Notes under the pieces: generated by a model
What the model saw: only the letters and a program-made list of their open reading frames with translations
Database searches by the model: none
Told to the model about the DNA's origin: nothing
Program-made: the position numbers and the translations under genes
Origin: WRMR01 sp031548645
GTDB taxonomy: Bacteria > Planctomycetota > Planctomycetia > Pirellulales > Thermoguttaceae
NCBI GenBank assembly: GCA_031548645.1
Contig: JAVBQX010000293.1
Location: 1-21,194, forward strand
Length of the DNA stretch: 21,194 bases
Direction of reading: 5' to 3'
In this document: positions 16,001 to 21,194 of the stretch, one piece after another
How the letters are laid out: every line of letters begins with the position of its first letter
Numbering within the stretch: position 1 is the first letter of the stretch

Positions 16001-17530
16001 CAAAACCGCATGAGATTCGTCCGCCACCTGGCCGATCACGACGTCGCGGTCTTTTTCGACGGCGGGGCGACCCTGCCGCACGGCGAAGAGGAATCGCTCC
16101 GCGAAATGGCGATGCAATACCAGGCCCTGCCGCGAGTGCCTTTTCAGAAATACGGCAACGATGAAATCAACTCGACGCAACCGGTGACGATGCGTTACGC
16201 GAACACCGAACGCGGCACGTTCTGTTATCTCGTCAACGACGCTTCGTTTTCGGTTTCCGTCCGGGTGCTTTTTGACGCGGGATCGGGCGGCCGCATTTCC
16301 GCCCTGTCGCCATTGCGAGATACCGGCAGTTCCCGTGTCGTTTCAAACGGTCTTGAATGGTCGCAAACCCTGAGACCGTATGATTTCGTCGCCTTTGCCA
16401 TTTCCGACGCCGGCGCGAAGCCGAAACAGGTCGAAGTCAATCTTCCGGCGAATCTTGTCGGCGACAACGGCCAAATCAACAGGCTGCTCCGACGCTTCGA
16501 ATCGCGCATCCGGGTTTCGCGAAACTGGCTCGAATGGGACAGACTGCCCAACGGGAATTTTGAAATGTCGCTCGCGCAATGGCAGCAATTCCTCAACGAG
16601 CAGGAACAACCGGCCACGCCGACGCAAATTTCGCAGACCGCCCCTTCGTCGAACGCCGCCGGCAAATCGCCCGACACGCGTACGCGTCCCCTGTCCGGGA
16701 TCGCACGTCCGTCGTTGGGGAATCTTTTTTCCGGTCGGAACGGCAACACGGCCCAGCCCGGGAGTCCACCCGCCATTGACGATGTCATGCACAACCGCGA
16801 AATCGAAACGGTCATTCCCGGCTGGTTCGTCGAGGGGGATGCGACGTTCCGGGCCGCGGTCGAAGCGCATGCCGGCCGCGAGGGGACGCATTGCCTGCAT
16901 TTGGCCGCCCGGCAAAGCGCCGGTTGCGTCACAAGCATACCGTTCGACGCGCCGCAGACCGGACGGCTATGGGTTTCGCTTTGGGTCGGCGTTTCACAGG
17001 ACGCCACCGGGCTGCCGTTCCGACTCGTCGTCAAGGGACAGCACCAAAACCGTCCCTTTGTTCGCTCGGCAACCGTCGGACCCGCCATCTGGGGCACGGT
17101 TTCGCAAACGCCCGCCGTCGAGGGCGTTCGCTGGCATCCGGTCGTCGTTCCGTTCAACGATTTGCCGCTGACGGGACTCGAATCGCTCTCCGTCTCGCTC
17201 GAAGTGTACGGCCCGGCGTCGGTATGGGTTGACGACCTGCACCTGTACCATCTCGCATTTACCGACGAAGAACGAACGTTGCTCTCGCGAATGGCCAGCG
17301 TGGCGGACTATCGAATCAACAAAGGGCGGGTTTCCGATACCTTGGCCGTTTTGGAAAGCTATTGGCCCCAACTGCTCGCCGAATGTATGCCGAACGTCGA
17401 GGAACTGGTGGCACAGCAGGCGAGCATCGCGGCACTGCCGCCACAATCCGAACCGGCTCCGCAACCGTCGGCGGAAGCGCCTGCGAAAAAAACGATCAGC
17501 GACCGCATCCGAGGCCTCAAGTGGTGGTGA
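13031..17530 (+). CDS. Large exported protein with glycoside-hydrolase-like TIM barrel
   Basis: A 1499-residue protein. ATG 13031 is chosen for AAGGA four bases upstream and because it places a signal peptide at the N-terminus (hydrophobic residues 16-33, possible cleavage after LCA at 36-38). Residues about 60-320 look like beta-rich domains, and about 380-580 a further beta domain. Residues about 600-1020 resemble the TIM barrels of GH10/GHL-type putative glycosidases (DWETFRQGIDRTIQHMRMVG, YGGLMISVASDGS, LIPAIDFCMP, FGGIAVQLSPEGY). Residues about 1260-1400 look like a carbohydrate-binding-like jelly roll (GWFVEGDATFRAAVEAHAG, ending SVWVDDLHLYHL). The tail is Pro/Gln/Ala-rich and ends basic. 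No catalytic pair can be assigned with certainty, so substrate and activity are unknown. Polysaccharide processing at the cell surface is an inference. Confidence 0.8.
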   Translation: MNGQGRPDQHQSRVNFAAGILFLTGLIVFTITAGKLCAQIQPQPVAPQPGLQTAFPTNTPASLAPNGGSDFSHGLCRVNISWGGGESRVWYGEMRLSDGQMRNLALLGSEPDVPGSAWLEGTGLGVRSRSAKSFSGVHVTLDCSPDARLQLHLVDRDRKSEFATTLSVAELLKGVVQYGIDETGNRIRIERVPGDELSVDMTRGTTVFQPGEPMQFEVLPRFLNFAKEKKLFLNVSLFRSRSNDRVLETEWPVIGDEIPSNIPPVQVSFALPQEEGVFDVVLTLHQKHDRSGLFGGNKDKVIVQRTFQCLVTSPAPAVDGPGVSPPGIQSDYRGTLVENIDPSNPNWWRRFAKSPIIPRIGSLGNSGTTPPAGPQYEPFPEPEEDRSTLESVRDKFSQLAPGQLLNRPQEHSLWQENFGSGHVAPYQSAKFNTPGFVEMTPSFDTSVTPWEAYAIPINEPGKPHFLEIDYLSGVDQTLGISIVEPTVSGGLFPGTVDSGLHVSRELVSDNLAGRTLQHRILFWPKTKTPIILLTNQSTNQPAVYGGIRIYRAPDAFPRSLPAATDPNLKPANDRQRLFATYWHRPNFCESFSATRVPGHIPHIGVTDWETFRQGIDRTIQHMRMVGYGGLMISVASDGSCLYPSRLVAPTPRYDSGVFLANGEDPVRKDVLNAMASAFDRENMTLIPAIDFCMPLPAIEEQIRRDERSNFASTFAESGLTWVAPYGNLLVNQFADQNRTGRAPYYNLLNPDVQNAMLDVVRELVGRTASHPSFGGIAVQLSPEGYAMLPEEYWGVDDDTIARFSRETRIAVPGEGPERFTVRAEFLRSQCLEQWLRWRADQVTAFYHRMAEIVAESRPDAKLYLAGAKMFDSPLCRRLFSPSLTRPGSVGRGLACHGFDAAAYRDHPNIVMMRPEKIAADHNLADIAANLELSHTDDVVPVFQQLAGQSGMVASLFYHQPIERTVPAFDAKSPFQPAQSWFSTEAVPAGDQNRMRFVRHLADHDVAVFFDGGATLPHGEEESLREMAMQYQALPRVPFQKYGNDEINSTQPVTMRYANTERGTFCYLVNDASFSVSVRVLFDAGSGGRISALSPLRDTGSSRVVSNGLEWSQTLRPYDFVAFAISDAGAKPKQVEVNLPANLVGDNGQINRLLRRFESRIRVSRNWLEWDRLPNGNFEMSLAQWQQFLNEQEQPATPTQISQTAPSSNAAGKSPDTRTRPLSGIARPSLGNLFSGRNGNTAQPGSPPAIDDVMHNREIETVIPGWFVEGDATFRAAVEAHAGREGTHCLHLAARQSAGCVTSIPFDAPQTGRLWVSLWVGVSQDATGLPFRLVVKGQHQNRPFVRSATVGPAIWGTVSQTPAVEGVRWHPVVVPFNDLPLTGLESLSVSLEVYGPASVWVDDLHLYHLAFTDEERTLLSRMASVADYRINKGRVSDTLAVLESYWPQLLAECMPNVEELVAQQASIAALPPQSEPAPQPSAEAPAKKTISDRIRGLKWW

Positions 17531-17864
17531 GCGGGAAAGAAATGTAAGAAATGTGGCCGAATACCACCTTCGCTAATCATCATTCCTCAAATCGTCATTC
17601 TATCTCCCTAAATTCCACACGTTGACGCATTTTGTTTATTCGCTCTAATTCAATATTTTCAGATATTCGACACAGTTGCTTTTACGCTGACTATCGTGAT
17701 TTTCGCCATATTCATCCCGAACGAAAGTGATTTACACCATAATTTTGGGGATTTTGGCCTCGAACTTGATCGTTGCGGGAAAAAAGTCGATGCAAAAACC
17801 GGTACGTAAAGTATTTTACTTTGTCTAAATATTTTTTCGTTGAAAACGTCCCCGAAATTCCGTC
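17531..17864. other. Intergenic region, possible promoter for the O-antigen ligase-like gene
   Basis: No gene is visible and the stretch is clearly richer in A+T than the flanking genes. TTGACG (17622-17627) and TAATTC (17646-17651), 18 bases apart, are a weak promoter candidate. No convincing terminator hairpin follows the upstream gene. Confidence 0.35.
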
Positions 17865-19169
17865 ATGATTCTGCTGCTTCTTGGATATATGTGGCTTTTC
17901 ATCCACAGGCCATTTGAAATCTGGCCCTGGTTGGGCTCCCTTTCCATTGAGCGTGTGTACATTCTTTCCTGCGCTGTATTCTGGTTTCTTTTTCACCAAA
18001 AGAGTTATCTCCGAAACATCAACGTCCTTGCCGTTTTCGTCGTTTCCACGGCCATCATTATTTCGGACTTTATGACCAACACTTCGGGAAAAACGAACCT
18101 TGTGGTCGAAGAGTGGCTGAAAATCCTGTTTTTCGCGATCCTGCTCATGACCAGCGTTCGCGAAGAAAGGGAATTGAAGATTCTTCTGACGGGCTTCAGC
18201 GTGATTTTTTTCGGCTATATGCTCCATTCGTTCTATGAATTCAAATTCTGCGGACGTTTTGAATACCGCATGGGAATTCCCCGTATGTGTGGGGTTGGTA
18301 TCACGATGAGCGACCCGAACTCCTTTGCCGCCTCCGTCATTTATTCGCTGCCCATTCTTGTCCCGCTATTGATGGTATTTCGAGGAATCGCGGCGATTCC
18401 TTTCCGCCTGTTCGCGATCGCCTCTTTCAGCCTGGCCGTGATCTGCATCACCTACACCGGTTCTCGCGGGGCCATGATCGGGTTGATTTTTTATATTTTG
18501 CTGGCGGCCGCTTTCTCCAAGTATCGTTGGAGGATTTTGGCCGCCGCCGTCGTGATTTTGCCGATCGTCTGGGTTTCCATGGATCAACGTCTGCAAAACC
18601 GCTACCTGACGATCATTGATTCGTCTCGGGGACCGGAAAACGCTCAGGAATCGGCGGAAGGACGGCTCGTCGGGCTCAAAACGGGGCTGGAACTGTTCAA
18701 AAAATCGCCCATATACGGATTTGGTCCGGGAAACGCCCTGCTTTATACGTCCACCAAACTGCAAACGCATAATTTCCTCGGACAGGTTGCCGGGGAAATG
18801 GGAGGTATCGGGCTGCTCGCCTATGCCTTCATGTGTTGCTGCATTACGATCAATTACGTTTATTCGCGTTTCTATTGGAAAATACTGACGTTACGCCAAC
18901 CGGACGCAGATTCCTACCTGTTTCAGGTGTCGCAGGCGATTTTCATCGCCCTGTTGTTGCTGCTCTTGATGGGGCTGGGGGGGCACAACGCCTATCGCTA
19001 TACATGGGTGTGGTTTGCGCTCTTTCAGGCAGTGGCCGTCGTGGCACTGAAACGGAAGGTCGCCGATGCCATCAAGGAACATGGTGAGTGCTGTGAAACC
19101 ATCGAAATCCCGGCTCACGCTCACGAACCGGCTGTTCTTCCCGACCGTCCCGTTCCGCAAACCCTCTAA
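17865..19169 (+). CDS. O-antigen ligase / Wzy-type polymerase family membrane protein
   Basis: A 434-residue polytopic inner-membrane protein with about ten hydrophobic segments. It has the Wzy_C (WaaL/O-antigen ligase) family pattern: TGSRGAMIGL near residue 198, which starts a long hydrophobic run, then a large hydrophilic loop containing RLVGLKTGLELFKKSPIYGF, GPGNALLY and HNFLGQVAGEMGGIGLLAY near 300. The conserved Arg in GSRG and His in HNF are the residues usually linked to glycan transfer. Such proteins join or polymerise lipid-linked glycans at the periplasmic face. The frame is closed by a stop 24 bases upstream, so ATG 17865 is the only good start, though it has no clear ribosome binding site. 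It stands alone, with no glycosyltransferase genes beside it, so the glycan is unknown. Confidence 0.85.
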   Translation: MILLLLGYMWLFIHRPFEIWPWLGSLSIERVYILSCAVFWFLFHQKSYLRNINVLAVFVVSTAIIISDFMTNTSGKTNLVVEEWLKILFFAILLMTSVREERELKILLTGFSVIFFGYMLHSFYEFKFCGRFEYRMGIPRMCGVGITMSDPNSFAASVIYSLPILVPLLMVFRGIAAIPFRLFAIASFSLAVICITYTGSRGAMIGLIFYILLAAAFSKYRWRILAAAVVILPIVWVSMDQRLQNRYLTIIDSSRGPENAQESAEGRLVGLKTGLELFKKSPIYGFGPGNALLYTSTKLQTHNFLGQVAGEMGGIGLLAYAFMCCCITINYVYSRFYWKILTLRQPDADSYLFQVSQAIFIALLLLLLMGLGGHNAYRYTWVWFALFQAVAVVALKRKVADAIKEHGECCETIEIPAHAHEPAVLPDRPVPQTL

Positions 19170-19216
19170 TACCGGCCCGGAGCCGCCTCAGTCGCATTCT
19201 GCGCCGGTCCTACTTC

Positions 19217-19243
19217 TTTGACAAAATCTCTTTTTCTGTCAAA
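19217..19243. repeat. Inverted repeat upstream of the etfB promoter
   Basis: TTTGACA (19217-19223) and TGTCAAA (19237-19243) are exact inverted copies 13 bases apart, ending five bases before the -35 box of the etfB promoter. The position suits an activator or repressor site. A chance occurrence is possible for 7-base arms. Confidence 0.35.
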
Positions 19244-19248
19244 CTCGC

Positions 19249-19278
19249 TTGACGAATTCCCGATATAATAGTTATAAT
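19249..19278 (+). promoter_or_regulatory. Sigma-70 promoter of etfB
   Basis: TTGACG (19249-19254, five of six matches) and a perfect TATAAT (19273-19278) are 18 bases apart. A second TATAAT-like run lies within the spacer. Transcription would start near 19285, giving a leader of about 80 bases before the GTG at 19367. Confidence 0.65.
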
Positions 19279-19366
19279 CACGACAATTGCCCCTTGTTTG
19301 ATTTCAAAAGAATAAATTACCAATGATCGTAAAAATATTTTTGTAACACGATTGGAGTCATATCAC

Positions 19367-20233
19367 GTGTCCTATCATTCCATTGTTCTCGGAAAGCAAG
19401 TTCCTGATACAGCCAATGTTACGGCGGAAGCCATGAAGGAGGACGGAACCGTCAATAGGGGTGCGCTTCCGGCGATTTTCAACCCGGAAGACCTGCACGC
19501 TCTTGAAGCGGCACTCGAAATCAAGGACCGGTTCGGCGGAACGGTGACCGTGATTTCGATGGGCCCGCCGAAAGCCGCCGACGTGTTGCGCGATTGCCTG
19601 TACCGGGGTGCCGACCGGGCGATTTTGCTGACCGACCGTCGCGCGGCCGGAAGTGACACGTTGGCCACCAGTTACATCTTGAGTCAGGCGGTCAAAACGG
19701 TCGGAAATTACGATTTCGTCTTCTGCGGACGCCAGGCCATCGACGGCGACACGGCCCAAACCGGTCCGCAATGTGCCGAAAAACTCGGCATTCCGCAAAT
19801 CACGTACATGGAATCAATTATCGACGTCAAAGGGCGCGTCGCGGAACTTAAGCGGAACATCGGCAACGGTTGGGAGGCGGTCTGCGTCAATCTGCCGTGC
19901 CTCGTGACGGTCATTGAAACGGCGAACACCCCGCGTCCCTGGGCGGCCCGAAAAATGATGAAAAACAAATACAAACGGGTCCCCGCCGAACTCGCCGACG
20001 CTTCGCCGGAACAGCTCGACAGCCTGAAACAACAGGGCAAACTGCTCGAACAGTGGGACCTGGAAAAAATCAACGCCGATTTCGACCGCTGCGGCCTCGC
20101 CGGCTCGCCGACGAAGGTGTTCCGCATCCAGGCGATCGTCCTCAAAAAGGAAGGTTTCACCAACGTCGAACCGACCGAAGCCGGCGTCAGCCAAATGATC
20201 CACGAACTGGTCGTTGATAGGACGTTGGGGTGA
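19367..20233 (+). CDS. etfB: Electron transfer flavoprotein beta subunit
   Basis: One subunit of the FAD/AMP (or two-FAD) heterodimer that passes electrons between acyl-CoA dehydrogenases and other carriers. The protein has 288 residues. Motifs are KQVPDTANV, FNPEDLHALEAAL, TVISMGPPKAADVLRDCLYR, GADRAILLTDR, SDTLATSYI, FCGRQAIDGDTAQTGP and, near the C-terminus, LAGSPTKVFR. The KQVPDT and MGPP...VLRDCL pattern resembles anaerobe-type EtfB, including electron-bifurcating ones, more than the mitochondrial type (usually VKRVIDY); actual bifurcation cannot be judged from this. GTG 19367 is chosen because GGAG lies nine bases upstream; TTG 19352 in the same frame is within that site. Its usual partner etfA is pushed 625 bp downstream by an inserted cassette. 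Confidence 0.93.
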   Translation: MSYHSIVLGKQVPDTANVTAEAMKEDGTVNRGALPAIFNPEDLHALEAALEIKDRFGGTVTVISMGPPKAADVLRDCLYRGADRAILLTDRRAAGSDTLATSYILSQAVKTVGNYDFVFCGRQAIDGDTAQTGPQCAEKLGIPQITYMESIIDVKGRVAELKRNIGNGWEAVCVNLPCLVTVIETANTPRPWAARKMMKNKYKRVPAELADASPEQLDSLKQQGKLLEQWDLEKINADFDRCGLAGSPTKVFRIQAIVLKKEGFTNVEPTEAGVSQMIHELVVDRTLG

Positions 20234-20242
20234 TGATTTTTG

Positions 20243-20274
20243 CCACGGATTGTCACGGATGAAACACGGATTTT
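20243..20274 (+). repeat. Left copy of a 32-bp inverted repeat bounding a small-gene cassette
   Basis: The unit begins CCACGGATTG and ends ACACGGATTTT, with CACGGAT-like motifs repeated within it. It matches the reverse complement of 20771-20802 at 30 of 32 positions. It starts nine bases after the etfB stop codon. Confidence 0.85.
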
Positions 20275-20284
20275 GATTTTCAAC

Positions 20285-20350
20285 CAGAGCCCGCAGCGTA
20301 AGCAAGGGACAGCACAATCAGAGCCGCGACAGTCATGGAGCGGTAACAAG
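20285..20350 (+). repeat. Probable dispersed repeat (GCCCGCAGCGTAAGC type)
   Basis: The stretch contains AGCCCGCAGCGTAAGCAAGG and then AGAGCCGCGACAGTCATGG with AGCGGTAAC. It has no coding sense and resembles short intergenic repeats I associate with planctomycete genomes; that is recollection, not a search. It lies between the left inverted repeat and the small gene. Confidence 0.4.
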
Positions 20351-20363
20351 ACCGGACGTTATC

Positions 20364-20759
20364 ATGTCACATCTCATTCATCAATGTATGACGAAAGGCG
20401 TCATCGCCGAAGGGGATCAATTGAAACATGGCCCCAACTGGATTTTTTCACGACGCGGTATGTTGAAGATTTTCGACGATCACCTTGAATGCGGGAATTG
20501 GACGATTGAGTACGGCAACATCAAAAATACGATCCTGTATTCCGTGTATTTCATGATTCCGGGTTACGTTTTGAAGATTGAAACGGAAGATAAAACATAT
20601 TATTTTGGTTTGAATCCGGGAAGATATTGGAAAAGAGAATTGCCGTTTCCCGTCGAAAGACAAAAAGGGCGGCTGAAATATTCATGGTTCAGCATTGTCA
20701 TACGTTTGATTCTTTTGGGTTATATCGTTTATTTCCTGTGGCGTGTGTTTTCACATTAA
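20364..20759 (+). CDS. Small membrane protein of unknown function inside the etfB-etfA gap
   Basis: I do not recognise the family with confidence. The 131-residue protein has a soluble N-terminal part of about 105 residues rich in beta-strand pattern (KHGPNWIFSRRGMLKIFDDH, NWTIEYGNIKNTILY, YVLKIETEDKTYYFGLNPGR) and one C-terminal transmembrane segment (about residues 108-128). The strand pattern is reminiscent of bacterial PH-like domains, which is a guess. ATG 20364 and the in-frame ATG 20388 are both possible starts; neither has a clear ribosome binding site. The gene is more A+T-rich than etfB and etfA and is enclosed by a 32-bp inverted repeat, which suggests that it arrived as a cassette. 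Confidence 0.6.
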   Translation: MSHLIHQCMTKGVIAEGDQLKHGPNWIFSRRGMLKIFDDHLECGNWTIEYGNIKNTILYSVYFMIPGYVLKIETEDKTYYFGLNPGRYWKRELPFPVERQKGRLKYSWFSIVIRLILLGYIVYFLWRVFSH

Positions 20760-20770
20760 CCAAGCGAATT

Positions 20771-20802
20771 AAAATCCGTGTTTCACCCGTGTCAATCCGT
20801 GG
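20771..20802 (-). repeat. Right copy of the 32-bp inverted repeat bounding the small-gene cassette
   Basis: The reverse complement matches 20243-20274 at 30 of 32 positions (differences are T/A and A/G). It begins 11 bases after the stop codon of the small gene and ends 56 bases before etfA. As an RNA it could pair with the left copy, closing a loop around the gene. Confidence 0.85.
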
Positions 20803-20858
20803 CTGAATTAACAAATAACAACAATAACATTCATAAATAACCTTTTAATTTTATTACC

Positions 20859-21194
20859 ATGATAGAAAAAAACACGAACGGGGAAGTTTGGGTCTTTGCG
20901 GAACAGCAGGACGGGGAATTGCATGACGTGTCGCTGGAGCTTTGCGGGCGGGCGAGGAAATTGGCCGACCAGCTCGGCGTGAGCGTCGGGGCGGTGCTGC
21001 CCGGCAAGGGGGTGACGCCGAACGCGCAGCGGCTCATCGCGCAGGGGGTCGATAACGTGTACCTCGTCGAGGACGACCGGCTCGAATATTTCCGCACCGA
21101 TCCGTTCGCGAAAGTGCTCGTCGACCTGATCGCGAAACACAAGCCGCAAATCGTGCTGTACGGCGCGACGAACATCGGACGCGATCTTGCCCCG
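20859..21194 (+). CDS. etfA: Electron transfer flavoprotein alpha subunit, N-terminal part
   Basis: The frame is open from ATG 20859 to the window edge (112 codons of an expected 320-400). It opens with EVWVFAEQQDGELHDVSLEL, then GRARKLADQLGVSVGAVLPG, GVDNVYLVEDDRLEYF, and IVLYGATNIGRDLAP, the conserved nucleotide-fold motif of EtfA domain I. The C-terminal FAD-binding domain lies outside the window, so the type of ETF cannot be settled. No Shine-Dalgarno sequence is visible before the ATG. It would pair with EtfB encoded upstream. Confidence 0.9.
   Translation, partial: MIEKNTNGEVWVFAEQQDGELHDVSLELCGRARKLADQLGVSVGAVLPGKGVTPNAQRLIAQGVDNVYLVEDDRLEYFRTDPFAKVLVDLIAKHKPQIVLYGATNIGRDLAP

Noticed and set aside
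13214..16180. A 988-codon open frame on the minus strand
   Set aside because: It is antisense to the large exported protein gene, in a G+C-rich stretch where antisense stops are rare. Its composition (very high Arg, Val, Gly, His) is that of a shadow frame.
19171..19209. ACCGGC ... GCCGGT as a terminator after the O-antigen ligase-like gene
   Set aside because: The stem is only six pairs around a loop of more than 20 bases and has no T-run directly after it.
1..21194. CRISPR arrays, tRNA or rRNA genes, insertion sequences with transposases
   Set aside because: No regularly spaced repeats, no tRNA-like cloverleaf with TTC-type arm, no rRNA segments and no transposase motifs were seen by reading both strands.

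Overview
The window looks like a chromosomal housekeeping and accessory segment from a member of the PVC superphylum. A planctomycete or lentisphaerote-like bacterium is the best guess. Reasons are a type III glutamine synthetase beside a glutamate synthase large subunit, a very large secreted TIM-barrel protein, dispersed short repeats built on CCACGGAT and on paired GC-rich hairpins, and an EtfB of the anaerobe-associated KQVPDT type. This is inference from gene content; there is no rRNA or other taxonomic marker here.

Layout. On the minus strand, 1-3798 is gltB, whose 3' end lies beyond the window, and 3913-6081 is glnN, the upstream gene of the pair. A 64-bp double-hairpin repeat lies between them, and glnN has a plausible sigma-54 promoter. 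Together they form a GS-GOGAT ammonia assimilation unit. From 6390 the plus strand carries a tryptophan operon: promoter, two complete Trp attenuators in series, then trpE (6869), trpG, trpD, trpC and a fused trpF-trpA ending at 12281. The genes overlap or nearly abut. No trpB is present.

A convergent hotdog thioesterase (12315-12713, minus) follows. Then come a 1499-residue exported protein with a glycoside-hydrolase-like TIM barrel (13031-17530), an O-antigen ligase-like membrane protein (17865-19169), and etfB (19367-20233). A small membrane-protein gene enclosed by 32-bp inverted repeats (20243-20802) separates etfB from the start of etfA (20859 to the window end).

The most striking element is the leader of the trp operon. 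Two short reading frames with clustered Trp codons (W-N-W-H-C-W and W-S-W-R-S-W-W) are each followed by a 1:2 hairpin, an identical antiterminator strand GCTCCGGT, and a Rho-independent terminator. The spacing is nearly the same in both, as expected of a duplicated attenuator acting twice in series on one transcript. The TrpF-TrpA fusion, with trpB missing at the point where the two genes are joined, is the second unusual feature.
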